This document shows, in pieces, positions 33,574 to 42,367 of a stretch of 64,000 bases of DNA (the stretch's first letter is position 1; each line of letters starts with the position of its first letter). The position numbers and the translations under genes are program-made. The notes beneath the pieces were generated by a model, which worked only from the letters and a program-made list of their open reading frames with translations, was not told where the DNA came from and did not search any database. Source of the DNA: Halomonas sp. 328 (GTDB taxonomy: Bacteria; Pseudomonadota; Gammaproteobacteria; Pseudomonadales; Halomonadaceae); assembly GCF_015645095.1 (NCBI RefSeq), contig NZ_JADOTW010000016.1:35051-99050 (forward strand). Reading direction: 5' to 3'.

Positions 33574-35085
33574 ATGAATGCCAAGACCAGCAAGCGACTC
33601 AATATGAAGGAGCGCTACCGGATCATGACCCGGGACCTGGGCTGGGAGCCCAGTTATCAGCGCTATGAGGATATCTTCCCCCAGGAGAGCTTCGAGGGCA
33701 TCAAGATCGTCGACTGGGATCAGTGGGAGGATCCCTTCCGCCTGACCATGGACAACTACTGGAAATTCCAGGCGGAGAAGGAGCGCAAGCTGTATGCGAT
33801 CTTCGATGCAGTGTCCCAGAACAATGGCCAGATGAAGATCTCCGACCCGCGCTACCTGAACGCGGTCAAGCTGTTCATCACCGCGGTGACGCCGCTGGAG
33901 TACAACGCCTACAAGGGCTATGCCCGGGTGGGTCGCCAGTTCGGCGGGGTGGGGGCGCGCATCGCCTGCCAGATGCAGTCCATCGACGAGCTGCGTCACA
34001 CCCAGACCCAGATCCATGCCATGAGCCACTACAACAAGTACTTCGGTGGCATGCATGACTTCCCGCACATGTTCGATCGGGTCTGGTACCTGTCGGTGCC
34101 CAAGTCCTTCTTCGAGGACGCCTCCACCGCCGGTCCCTTCGAGTTCCTGACCGCGATCTCCTTCTCCTTCGAGTATGTGCTGACCAACCTGCTGTTCCTG
34201 CCCTTCATGTCCGGGGCCGCCTACAACGGCGACATGAACACCGTGACCTTCGGCTTCTCGGCCCAGTCCGACGAGGCGCGGCACATGACCCTGGGGCTCG
34301 AGATCATCAAGTTCATCCTCGAGCAGCACGAGGACAACGTGCCCATCGTCCAGCAGTGGCTCGACAAGTGGCTGTGGCGCGGTTACCGGCTGCTCTCCAT
34401 CGTCGGCATGATGATGGACTACATGCTGCCCAACAAGGTGATGTCCTGGGCCGAGGCCTGGACCCTCTACTACGAGGAGGCCGGCGGCGCCCTGTTCAAG
34501 GAGCTCGAGCGCTACGGCATTCGCCCGCCCAAGTACGCCGACCAGACGGTGATCGGCAAGGATCACGTCAGCCACCAGGCCTGGTTCATCTTCTACCAGT
34601 ACGGTCACGCCACCGCCTTCAACACCTGGATCCCCACCGCCAAGGAGATGGACTGGCTCTCCGAGAAGTACCCGGACACCTTCGATCGCCTCTACCGGCC
34701 GCGCTTCGAACTGCTGGCCGAGAAAGCGGCCAAGGGTGAGCGCTTCTACAACAACACCCTGCCGCAGCTCTGCCAGGTGTGCCAGATCCCGCTGGCGATC
34801 ACCGAGCCGGACGACGACACCCTGCTCAGCCACCGGGACACCGTCCATGACGGCGAGCGCTACCACTTCTGCTCCGACGGCTGCCGCGACATCTTCCACC
34901 ACGAGCCGGAGAAGTACGTCCAGGCCTGGCTGCCGGTGCACCAGATCCTGCAGGGCAACTGCGGCGGCGCCGACATGGCCAAGGTGATCGGCGACTACTA
35001 CCGCATCGAAATGGGCGAAGACAACCTCGACTTCGAGGGTTCCGCCGAACAGCGCCGCTGGGCGGCGTGGAAACAGGCCGTCTGA
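33574..35085 (+). CDS. dmpN: Phenol hydroxylase oxygenase alpha subunit DmpN (diiron)
   Basis: Catalytic subunit, 503 aa. Two Glu-x-x-His motifs that bind the diiron centre are visible as DELRHTQ near residue 147 and SDEARHM near 233, with additional Glu ligands in the preceding helices. A C-terminal YHS-like region has CQVCQIP and FCSDGCRDIFHHEPEKY, a likely zinc site found in this subgroup. Ribosome site CAGGAGAG. Product is catechol, handled by catA at the operon end. Confidence 0.96.
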   Translation: MNAKTSKRLNMKERYRIMTRDLGWEPSYQRYEDIFPQESFEGIKIVDWDQWEDPFRLTMDNYWKFQAEKERKLYAIFDAVSQNNGQMKISDPRYLNAVKLFITAVTPLEYNAYKGYARVGRQFGGVGARIACQMQSIDELRHTQTQIHAMSHYNKYFGGMHDFPHMFDRVWYLSVPKSFFEDASTAGPFEFLTAISFSFEYVLTNLLFLPFMSGAAYNGDMNTVTFGFSAQSDEARHMTLGLEIIKFILEQHEDNVPIVQQWLDKWLWRGYRLLSIVGMMMDYMLPNKVMSWAEAWTLYYEEAGGALFKELERYGIRPPKYADQTVIGKDHVSHQAWFIFYQYGHATAFNTWIPTAKEMDWLSEKYPDTFDRLYRPRFELLAEKAAKGERFYNNTLPQLCQVCQIPLAITEPDDDTLLSHRDTVHDGERYHFCSDGCRDIFHHEPEKYVQAWLPVHQILQGNCGGADMAKVIGDYYRIEMGEDNLDFEGSAEQRRWAAWKQAV

Positions 35086-35097
35086 GGAGGGGAGACC

Positions 35098-35460
35098 ATG
35101 AGCGTTAGAGCCAACTATGCCAACTACCAGGGCCCGGTGCGTGACCGCGTCGAGAACTTCCACGGCAACCAGCTGGTGTATGTGATGTGGGAGCGTCACC
35201 TGCTGTTCTGCGCCCCGCTTACCTTCCTCGCCGACCCGGCGATGTCCTTCGAGGCCTTCCTCGCGGAGGTACTCACGCCGGCGCTGGCCCCCCATCCGGA
35301 GAGCGAGGCGCTGGATTTCGCCGAGGCCCAGTGGCGCCTCGACGGCGAGGCCTTCGAGCCCCGGGGCGAGGCCTCGCTGGCCGACAACGGCATCGGGCAC
35401 AAGTCCCAGCTGCGGCTGATCACTCCGCGGCTGTCGGATCTGGCCGACGCCGCCATCTGA
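35098..35460 (+). CDS. dmpO: Phenol hydroxylase oxygenase gamma subunit DmpO
   Basis: Small subunit of the oxygenase, 120 aa, with the family features VRDRVENFHGNQLVYVMWERHLLFCAP (in part) and LADNGIGHKSQLRLITP. The gap to dmpN is 12 bases and to dmpP 16 bases, consistent with one transcript. Confidence 0.94.
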   Translation: MSVRANYANYQGPVRDRVENFHGNQLVYVMWERHLLFCAPLTFLADPAMSFEAFLAEVLTPALAPHPESEALDFAEAQWRLDGEAFEPRGEASLADNGIGHKSQLRLITPRLSDLADAAI

Positions 35461-35476
35461 GGGGGAGGGCAGCCTC

Positions 35477-36544
35477 ATGAGCTATCAAGTGACTATTGAG
35501 CCCACCGGCGAGATCGTCGAGGTGGAGGAGGGCCAGACCCTGCTGGATGCGGCCCTGCGTCAGGGCGTGTGGCTGCCCTTCGCCTGCGGCCACGGCACCT
35601 GCGGCACCTGCAAGGTGCAGGTGCTGGAGGGCGAGGCCGAGGTGGGGGACGCCTCCCCCTTCGCCCTGCTCGATATGGAACGGGACGAGGGCTACCGGCT
35701 GGCCTGCTGCTGCCGCCCGGAGAGCGATCTGGTGATCGAGGCGGACGTGGACGAGGACCCCGACTTCGCCGGCCATCCGGTGGCGGATTGGCAGGCCACC
35801 GTCAGCGCCATTACCGAGCTGACCCCGACCATCCGCGAGATCCGCCTGCGCCTCGATGGCGACGGCATGGCCTTCCAGGCCGGCCAGTACATCAACCTCC
35901 AGGTGCCCGGCGTGGAGGGCACCCGGGCCTTCTCCATCGCCTCGCCCCCGGCCGAGTCCGGCGAGCTGGTGCTGCATGTGCGCCGGGTCGAGGGCGGGGC
36001 GGCCACCACCTGGCTCCATGAGCAGCTCGAGGTGGGGCAGCGCCTGGAACTGAGCGGGCCCTATGGCCAGTTCTTCGTGCGCAAGTCCGACCCCAAGGAC
36101 GTGATCTTCATCGCCGGGGGCTCCGGGCTCTCCAGCCCCGAGTCGATGATCCTCGACCTGCTGGCCGACCCGGAGGATAGCCGGCGCATCACCCTCTTCC
36201 AGGGGGCGCGCAACCTGGCCGAGCTCTACCACCGGGAGCGCTTCGAGCAACTCGCCGCCGCGCATGAGCGCTTCACTTATGTGCCGGCGCTCAATGCCCC
36301 CCTGGACGACGACGCCTGGGACGGCTTCGTGGGCTTCGTGCACGACGCCGCCATCGCCCACTTCAAGGGCCGCTTCAGCGAGCACAAGGCCTACCTGTGC
36401 GGGCCACCGCCGATGATCGATGCGGCCATCACCGCCCTGATGCAGGGGCGCCTGTTCGAGCGCGACATCCATATGGAGCGCTTCCTGACCGCCGCCGACG
36501 GCGCCGAGGGCGGACAGCGCTCGGCCCTCTTCAAGCGGATCTAA
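35477..36544 (+). CDS. dmpP: Phenol hydroxylase reductase DmpP
   Basis: NADH-dependent reductase feeding electrons to DmpN, 355 aa. A plant-type [2Fe-2S] domain is N-terminal (PFACGHGTCGTCKVQ, then LACCCRPESD), followed by an FAD domain (RAFSIASPP) and an NAD domain (IFIAGGSGLSSPESM, ending YLCGPPPMIDAA). A DmpQ-type ferredoxin for reactivating a meta-cleavage dioxygenase is absent, in keeping with ortho cleavage here. Confidence 0.95.
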   Translation: MSYQVTIEPTGEIVEVEEGQTLLDAALRQGVWLPFACGHGTCGTCKVQVLEGEAEVGDASPFALLDMERDEGYRLACCCRPESDLVIEADVDEDPDFAGHPVADWQATVSAITELTPTIREIRLRLDGDGMAFQAGQYINLQVPGVEGTRAFSIASPPAESGELVLHVRRVEGGAATTWLHEQLEVGQRLELSGPYGQFFVRKSDPKDVIFIAGGSGLSSPESMILDLLADPEDSRRITLFQGARNLAELYHRERFEQLAAAHERFTYVPALNAPLDDDAWDGFVGFVHDAAIAHFKGRFSEHKAYLCGPPPMIDAAITALMQGRLFERDIHMERFLTAADGAEGGQRSALFKRI

Positions 36545-36593
36545 TGCCACCCATTGGCCGTTTCACCACAAGAACCACAAGGAGCAAGACGCC

Positions 36594-37535
36594 ATGACCG
36601 TGAAGATTTTCGATACCCCCGAGGTGCAGGACTTCCTCAAGACCGTCGCCGGCTTCGAGCAGGAGGGCGGCAGCGACCGCGCCAAGCAGATCGTCCATCG
36701 CCTGCTTGCCGACCTCTACAAGCTGATCGATGACTTCGACATCACTCCGGAGGAGTTCTGGTCGACCGTCAGCCTGATGAACGCCCTGGGCCAGGGCAGC
36801 CAGTTCGGCCTGCTGGCCCCGGGCCTGGGCTTCGATCACTACCTGGACATGCGCATGGATGCCGAGGACGAGGCCCGCGGCCTGACCGGCGGCACCCCGC
36901 GCACCATCGAGGGGCCCCTCTATGTGGCCGGCGCCCCGGAGGTCGAAGGCACCGCTCGCATGGATGACGGCAGCGACACCGACAGCGAGGTGATGTGGCT
37001 GACCGGCCAGGTACGCGACCTGGAGGGCAAGCCGGTGCCCGGCGCCCGGGTGGAGATCTGGCACGCCAACGCCAAGGGCGGCTACTCCCACTTCGATCCG
37101 TCCCAGTCCGAGTACAACCTGCGCCGCACCATCATCACCGATGATGAAGGCCGCTACCGGGCCCGCAGCATCATCCCCTCCGGCTACGGGGTGCCGGCGG
37201 GCAGCCCCACCGATCAGGTGCTCAAGGCCCTGGGCCGTCATGGCCAGCGTCCGGCGCATATCCACTATTTCATCTCGGCGCCGGGCCACAAGCACCTGAC
37301 CACCCAGATCAACCTGGCCGGCGATCCCTACACCTGGGACGACTTCGCCTTCGCCACCCGTGAGGAACTGCTGGTGGAGGGGCAGGCGATTAGCGACCCC
37401 GCCGAGGCCAAGGCGCGGGGCCTGGAAGGCCCCTTCACCGAGGTGGTCTTCGATATCACCCTGGCCAGGACCGAGGCCCCGGAGCTGCAGACCCGCCACA
37501 AGCGCCCCCGGGCCCTGGAAGAGGCCGCCGGTTAA
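36594..37535 (+). CDS. catA: Catechol 1,2-dioxygenase, copy 1 (phenol operon)
   Basis: Intradiol ring cleavage of catechol to cis,cis-muconate. The 313-aa protein has the N-terminal helical dimerisation domain and the non-heme Fe(III) ligands: Tyr in SEYNLRRTI, Tyr in SGYGVP, and two His in RPAHIHYF. It follows dmpP by 49 bases with AAGGAG before the ATG, so it should be co-transcribed with phenol hydroxylase, as in Acinetobacter mop clusters. A closely similar second copy lies at 53251-54225. Confidence 0.96.
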   Translation: MTVKIFDTPEVQDFLKTVAGFEQEGGSDRAKQIVHRLLADLYKLIDDFDITPEEFWSTVSLMNALGQGSQFGLLAPGLGFDHYLDMRMDAEDEARGLTGGTPRTIEGPLYVAGAPEVEGTARMDDGSDTDSEVMWLTGQVRDLEGKPVPGARVEIWHANAKGGYSHFDPSQSEYNLRRTIITDDEGRYRARSIIPSGYGVPAGSPTDQVLKALGRHGQRPAHIHYFISAPGHKHLTTQINLAGDPYTWDDFAFATREELLVEGQAISDPAEAKARGLEGPFTEVVFDITLARTEAPELQTRHKRPRALEEAAG

Positions 37536-37555
37536 GGCTCGCCTTCGTTACATGA

Positions 37556-37577
37556 CCGGCGCCCTTCGGGGCGCCGG
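37556..37577. terminator. TTCG-loop hairpin after catA copy 1
   Basis: CCGGCGCCC / GGGCGCCGG around TTCG, a very stable 9-bp stem. No T run follows; it may attenuate reading into the outer-membrane gene. Confidence 0.55.
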
Positions 37578-37611
37578 CTCTCCCTCCAATAACGACAACA
37601 AGGATTTTCCC

Positions 37612-38505
37612 ATGAGATACCGCAACTGGCTGGCCGCGGCGTTGGCCCTGGGGGGCGCGGCATTCGCTACCCAAGCCTCGGCGGCCAATGGCCATTACGT
37701 CCCCGGCGTCGAAGGGTTGAACGGTCCCGTGGTGCCGCCCCCGGGGCTCTACTATCGGGGCTATCTGGCCCACTACCGCATCGACAGCCTGCGTGATGGC
37801 GGCGGCGACGCCGCCCCGGGACGCAACCGCGGCGAGGTGACCGCCCTGGTCAATCGCCTGGTGTGGATCACCGATCGTCAGTTCCTGGGTGCCGACTATG
37901 GCATCGAGGCGATCCTGCCTCTGGTGGATGCCTCGCTGCGCTTCGGTGGCGTCGGCCTCAATGACAGCGACAGTGGCCTGGGCGATCTCTTCCTCAGCCC
38001 ATTGGTGCTGGGTTGGCACGGCGAGCGTTGGGACGCGGTCTTCGCCGCCGGCCAGTGGTTCGATACCGGCGACTTCGCCGCCGACCGCCCCGCCTCCCCG
38101 GGCAAGGGCTTCGACAGCACCATGCTGACCCTGGGCGGTGCCTGGCACCTCGACGAGGCGCGGCGCTGGACGGTCTCGGCGCTGAGTCGCTACGAGACTC
38201 ATGGTCGCCAGAGCGGCAGCGGCGTTACCCCCGGCGATAGCCTGGTGGTGGAGTGGGGTCTGGGCCATCGCCTCGACAGCGGCCTGACCCTGGGGCTGGT
38301 GGGCTACGACGCCTGGCAGCTGGAACGCGACAGCGGAGCGGCCGCCTCCGGCGACAAGGCCGAGCAGCATGCCATCGGCGTGGAGGCGGGGGTCTTCTGG
38401 CCGGCCCTGGGGCTGGGCCTCAATGGCGCCTTCTATCACGAGTATGACAACCGGGCGGCGCCCCAGGGTGACCTGCTGCGGCTGACCCTCACCCAGGCTT
38501 TTTAA
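37612..38505 (+). CDS. Outer-membrane protein of the phenol-degradation (SphA/MetA) family
   Basis: A 297-aa protein with a signal peptide ending ATQASAANGHYVPG and a beta-barrel-like sequence of alternating residues with many Gly/Trp/Tyr. It has NGPVVPPPGLYYRGYLAHY near the start and ends LTLTQAF with a C-terminal aromatic. Family members (meta-pathway of phenol degradation, PF13557) are found beside aromatic genes and are thought to help aromatic compounds cross the outer membrane. Ribosome site AAGGA. Confidence 0.83.
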   Translation: MRYRNWLAAALALGGAAFATQASAANGHYVPGVEGLNGPVVPPPGLYYRGYLAHYRIDSLRDGGGDAAPGRNRGEVTALVNRLVWITDRQFLGADYGIEAILPLVDASLRFGGVGLNDSDSGLGDLFLSPLVLGWHGERWDAVFAAGQWFDTGDFAADRPASPGKGFDSTMLTLGGAWHLDEARRWTVSALSRYETHGRQSGSGVTPGDSLVVEWGLGHRLDSGLTLGLVGYDAWQLERDSGAAASGDKAEQHAIGVEAGVFWPALGLGLNGAFYHEYDNRAAPQGDLLRLTLTQAF

Positions 38506-38525
38506 AAAAACCTCTCCCCCTGGCT

Positions 38526-38559
38526 CGCCCCGGGCTGACTCTGCGTCACGCCCGGGGCG
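38526..38559. terminator. Hairpin after the phenol block
   Basis: CGCCCCGGGC / GCCCGGGGCG, a 10-bp stem, with a further TGAC/GTCA pairing inside the loop. It closes the phenol region; T run absent. Confidence 0.55.
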
Positions 38560-38625
38560 CGGCCGTGCCTGGGCTCTGCTACCATCGGCCTCAAACAGCG
38601 ATCGCTCATCGATGGAAGACGGCAG

Positions 38626-38997
38626 ATGAAACCGGGACACCGCGGCTGGCGCCACCTGATCCACTCCACCCACTACTCCCTCAAGGGCCTCAAGGCCGCC
38701 TTTCGTAACGAGGCGGCCTTCCGCCAGGAGCTGGGGCTCTGCCTGGTGCTGCTGCCCCTGGCGATCTGGCTCGGCCGGGGCCCGGTGGAGTGGATCCTGC
38801 TGGTGGGCAGCTGCCTGCTGGTGCTGATCGTCGAGCTACTCAACAGCGCCATCGAGAGCGTGGTGGATCGTATCGGGCCCGAGCGCCACGAGCTCTCCGG
38901 GCGCGCCAAGGACATCGGCTCGGCGGCGGTGATGCTGGCGCTGCTGCTGGCCGGCCTGACCTGGGCGCTGATCGCCTGGCAGCGCTTCTTCGCCTGA
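38626..38997 (+). CDS. dgkA: Diacylglycerol kinase DgkA
   Basis: A 123-aa trimeric inner-membrane kinase with three helices that recycles diacylglycerol to phosphatidic acid. The family signature ELLNSAIESVVDRIGPERHE is intact, followed by SGRAKDIGSAAV, and Glu ligands are present. Short ribosome site before the ATG at 38626. Confidence 0.95.
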   Translation: MKPGHRGWRHLIHSTHYSLKGLKAAFRNEAAFRQELGLCLVLLPLAIWLGRGPVEWILLVGSCLLVLIVELLNSAIESVVDRIGPERHELSGRAKDIGSAAVMLALLLAGLTWALIAWQRFFA

Positions 38998-39043
38998 GCG
39001 CTCCCTTCGCTATGCTGAAGCCAACGACCCCGAGGAGAGGCCC

Positions 39044-42019
39044 ATGGCGCTGCCGACTGGTTTCCTGCCCCTGACCGAGATTCCCGAGCCCCTGCGCGGC
39101 CCCCTGGGCCAGGCCGAGCAGCGCCTGGACGAGGCCCTGGCCCAGGCCGATAGCCTGGCCGAGATGACCGGCCGCGACTCCCCCCTGGAGGACTGGCTGG
39201 CACTGCCCGAGGCGTGCCGCGAGCAGCTGGCCCGGGTGGTGGCGATCTCCGACTTCGCCCTGGAGACCCTGGTGCGCTACCCCCAATGGCTGCTGCACCT
39301 GGAGGCCAACGGCGAGCTGGAGAGTGCCCCGGAGCCGGCCCTGCTGGAGGCCTGGCTGGGCGAGGCCCTGGAGGCCGCCGAGGACGAGTCGACCATGCAG
39401 TCGGCACTGCGGCGCTTCCGCCGGGCACGCATGCTGGGCATCGTCTGGCGTGACCTGATCCGTCCCCCGGGCACCGACATGTGGGCCACGGCGGCGGCGG
39501 TGTCGCGGCTGGCGGAGGTCTGCCTGGAGGGGGCCCTGGGCTGGCTGGAGGCCCACTATGCGCCACGCTGGGGGCTGCCCGCGCCGCGCCCCGGCGAGGA
39601 ATCCCCCCAGCGCCTGGTGGTGCTGGGCATGGGCAAGCTGGGCGCCGGCGAGCTCAACCTCTCCTCGGATATCGACCTGATCTTCGCCTTCCCGGAGAAG
39701 GGGGGCACCCGGGGCGGGCGCCGCGAGCTGGATCACCAGGAGTACTTCACCAAGCTGGGCCAGAAGCTGATCGGCGCCCTGGATGCGGTGACCGGCGATG
39801 GCTTCGCCTTCCGCGTCGACATGCGCCTGCGGCCCCTGGGCGATGGCGGCCCCCTGGTGGGCAGCTTCGCCATGCTGGCCAGCTACTACCAGGACCAGGG
39901 CCGCGAATGGGAGCGCTACGCCATGCTCAAGGCGCGTCCGGTGGCCGGCGACCGCGAGGCCGGCGACGAGCTGCTGGCCGGCCTGCGCCCCTTCGTCTAT
40001 CGCAAGTACCTGGATTTCGGCGCCATCGAGTCGCTGCGCGAGATGAAGGGGATGATCAATCGTGAGGTCAAGCGCCGCGGCATGGACGACAACATCAAGC
40101 TGGGCAGCGGCGGCATCCGCGAGGTGGAGTTCGTGGTCCAGGCCTTCCAGCTGATTCGCGGCGGTCGCGACACCGAGCTCCAGGTGACCTCCCTGAAGAG
40201 CGCCTTGGCGCGGCTGCCGGATCTCGGCCTGCTGCCCCAGGCGGTGGTCGACGAGCTGACCCCGGACTACGTCTTCCTGCGCGACCTGGAGCACGCCCTC
40301 CAGGGGCTGGAGGATCGCCAGACCCAGGCCCTGCCCGACAACGACCCGGACCGGGAACGCATCGCCCTGGCCCTCAACATGGCCGACTGGCCGGCGGTGA
40401 TGGCGCGCCTCGACGAGGTACGCGGCCGGGTGCGCCAGCACTTCGATGCGGTGATCGCCGATCCGGAGGAGGAGCGCGAGGAGATCAGCGCCCCCCATCG
40501 TGAGGGCGCCGAGGTGGGGCTGGACGAATGGCGTGCCCTGTGGCGCGGCGAGCTGGAGGCCGAGGAGGCCGCCGAGCTGCTGGGGCGGGCCGGCTTCGTC
40601 GAGGCCGATACCGCGGCCCGGCGCCTGGAGGGCCTGCGCCACTCCCGGGCGGTCAAGGGCATGCAGCGCATCGGCTTCGAGCGCCTGGATGCCCTGATGC
40701 CGCTGATGCTGGATGCCGCCGCCGGCAGCGAGTTGCCGGATCGCGCCCTGGAGCGCACCCTGCCGCTGATCGAATCGGTGCTGCGGCGCACCGCCTACCT
40801 GGCGTTGCTGCGCGAGAATCCCGAGGCCCTGGATCACCTGATGCGCCTGGTGGGGGCCAGCCCCTGGGTGGCCGACCAGTTGGCCCGCCACCCCATTTTG
40901 CTCGATGAGCTGCTCACCCCCGGCACCCTCTATACCCCGGCGGACAAGGAGCGCCTCGCCGACGAGCTGCGCCAGACCCTGGCGCGGATTCCCGAGGAGG
41001 ACGAGGAGGCCCAACTGGAAGCGCTGCGCATCTTCAAGCATGCCCAGGTGCTGCATGTGGCGGCCTCGGATATCGCCGGCACCCGGGCGCTGATGAAGGT
41101 CAGCGACTACCTCACCTTTATCGCCGAGGTGGTGCTGGAGCAGGTGCTGGCCATGGCCTGGAAGCACCTGGTACGCAAGCATGGCCGTCCCCAGCGCCGT
41201 GACGGCGTGGAAGGGGAGAGCGACTTCATCATCGTCGGCTACGGCAAGCTGGGCGGCATCGAGCTGGGCTACGGTTCGGACCTCGACCTGGTGTTTATCC
41301 ATGATGCCGCCTCCCAGGGCAGCACCGACGGCCCCAGGCCCATCGACAACCCGGTCTTCTTCACTCGCCTGGGCCAGCGCATCATCCACCTGCTCACCGC
41401 CGTGACCCCCGCCGGCGCCCTCTATGAGGTGGACATGCGGCTGCGTCCCTCCGGCAACTCGGGGCTTTTGGTCACCACCCTGGAGGCCTTCGCCGACTAC
41501 CAGCGCCGCGAGGCCTGGACCTGGGAGCATCAGGCCCTGGTGCGGGCCCGGGTGGTGGCCGGCGATCCGGCCCTGGCCGAGCGCTTCGAGATGGTGCGCC
41601 GCGAGGTGCTGGGCGCGAAGCGCGACCTTGCGGCGCTGCGCGACGAGGTGGTGAAGATGCGCCACAAGATGCGCGATCACCTGGCCAGCCGCCCCGGCGA
41701 CGACCAGTTCGACCTCAAGCAGGACCCGGGCGGCATGGTGGATATCGAGTTCCTCTGCCAGTACGCGGTGCTCTCCATGGCCCACTATGCCCCCCAGCTG
41801 CTGGAGTGGAGCGACAACATGCGCCTGCTCGAGACCCTGGAGGCCGGCGGTCTGCTCCCCGCCGAGGAGTGCCGGGGGCTGCGCGAGGCCTACCTGGCCT
41901 ACCGGGACGCCGTGCATCGCGCCGCCCTGGCCAATCAGCCCAGGGCGGTGGGCGCCGAGGCGTTCCAGGAACACCGCGCCCTGGTCACCCGCCTCTGGCA
42001 GCGACTGCTGGAGCCCTGA
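39044..42019 (+). CDS. glnE: Bifunctional glutamine synthetase adenylyltransferase/deadenylase GlnE
   Basis: Adds and removes AMP on glutamine synthetase according to PII state. The 991-aa protein has the duplicated nucleotidyltransferase domain: VLGMGKLGAGELNLSSDIDL near residues 190-210 (deadenylylation half) and VGYGKLGGIELGYGSDLDL near 730-755 (adenylylation half), each with the G-S-D-x-D metal motif, plus RLRPLGDGG and RLRPSGNSG. Ribosome site GAGGAGAG. It ends just before the nap control region. Confidence 0.96.
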   Translation: MALPTGFLPLTEIPEPLRGPLGQAEQRLDEALAQADSLAEMTGRDSPLEDWLALPEACREQLARVVAISDFALETLVRYPQWLLHLEANGELESAPEPALLEAWLGEALEAAEDESTMQSALRRFRRARMLGIVWRDLIRPPGTDMWATAAAVSRLAEVCLEGALGWLEAHYAPRWGLPAPRPGEESPQRLVVLGMGKLGAGELNLSSDIDLIFAFPEKGGTRGGRRELDHQEYFTKLGQKLIGALDAVTGDGFAFRVDMRLRPLGDGGPLVGSFAMLASYYQDQGREWERYAMLKARPVAGDREAGDELLAGLRPFVYRKYLDFGAIESLREMKGMINREVKRRGMDDNIKLGSGGIREVEFVVQAFQLIRGGRDTELQVTSLKSALARLPDLGLLPQAVVDELTPDYVFLRDLEHALQGLEDRQTQALPDNDPDRERIALALNMADWPAVMARLDEVRGRVRQHFDAVIADPEEEREEISAPHREGAEVGLDEWRALWRGELEAEEAAELLGRAGFVEADTAARRLEGLRHSRAVKGMQRIGFERLDALMPLMLDAAAGSELPDRALERTLPLIESVLRRTAYLALLRENPEALDHLMRLVGASPWVADQLARHPILLDELLTPGTLYTPADKERLADELRQTLARIPEEDEEAQLEALRIFKHAQVLHVAASDIAGTRALMKVSDYLTFIAEVVLEQVLAMAWKHLVRKHGRPQRRDGVEGESDFIIVGYGKLGGIELGYGSDLDLVFIHDAASQGSTDGPRPIDNPVFFTRLGQRIIHLLTAVTPAGALYEVDMRLRPSGNSGLLVTTLEAFADYQRREAWTWEHQALVRARVVAGDPALAERFEMVRREVLGAKRDLAALRDEVVKMRHKMRDHLASRPGDDQFDLKQDPGGMVDIEFLCQYAVLSMAHYAPQLLEWSDNMRLLETLEAGGLLPAEECRGLREAYLAYRDAVHRAALANQPRAVGAEAFQEHRALVTRLWQRLLEP

Positions 42020-42035
42020 GGTTTCCCTCTCCTCG

Positions 42036-42073
42036 CCGTTCTAGGCCTTGATGTATATCAAGGCCTAGAACGG
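42036..42073. promoter_or_regulatory. FNR/ANR box inside a 38-bp perfect dyad, nap promoter
   Basis: TTGATGTATATCAA (42048-42061) is a perfect FNR/ANR site (TTGAT-N4-ATCAA). It is the centre of a much longer dyad with 17-base arms around GTAT. A start site near 42096 would put it at about -41.5, as for class II activation of napE. The same hairpin can end glnE transcripts. Confidence 0.85.
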
Positions 42074-42115
42074 GTCGGCATGACATCCTGTTTTTCTCAT
42101 CTACCCTGAGGGGCA

Positions 42116-42138
42116 GGCCGCGGCGTTTTGCCGCGGCC
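42116..42138. repeat. Hairpin in the nap leader
   Basis: GGCCGCGGC / GCCGCGGCC around GTTTT, a 9-bp perfect stem in the presumed 5' leader about 50 bases before napE. Confidence 0.5.
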
Positions 42139-42187
42139 GGTCCGCCACGGCATCGATCGGGGGGATGAGTCGACCCAGGGGTGTCAT

Positions 42188-42367
42188 ATGGACGAGCGAG
42201 GCGACATGGAGAACGAGGCGGCGTCGCGCAAGCGCCAGGAGATCAAGCTGTTCCTGTTCCTCACCGTGCTGCTGTTTCCGCTGCTGGCGGTGGCGGTGGT
42301 GGGCGGCTACGGCTTCGCGGTGTGGATCTTCCAGATGTTCGCCGGACCGCCGGGGCCGCCGGCGTGA
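42188..42367 (+). CDS. napE: Periplasmic nitrate reductase subunit NapE
   Basis: A 59-aa single-span membrane protein typical of NapE: KRQEIKLFLFLTVLLFPL, then VAVVGGYGFAVWIFQMF. Role uncertain, always linked to nap. Start may be the ATG at 42188 (AGGGG upstream) or 42206 (GAGG upstream). Its stop overlaps the GTG start of napF by 4 bases. Confidence 0.88.
   Translation: MDERGDMENEAASRKRQEIKLFLFLTVLLFPLLAVAVVGGYGFAVWIFQMFAGPPGPPA

Noticed and set aside
30000..38500. A meta-cleavage (dmpB/xylE type) pathway after phenol hydroxylase
   Set aside because: No extradiol dioxygenase, semialdehyde dehydrogenase or DmpQ-type ferredoxin is present; catechol 1,2-dioxygenase ends the operon.
38840..41974. 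A 1044-codon open frame on the minus strand opposite glnE
   Set aside because: Low-complexity Gly/Gln/His/Leu composition with no domain; the plus strand clearly encodes GlnE.
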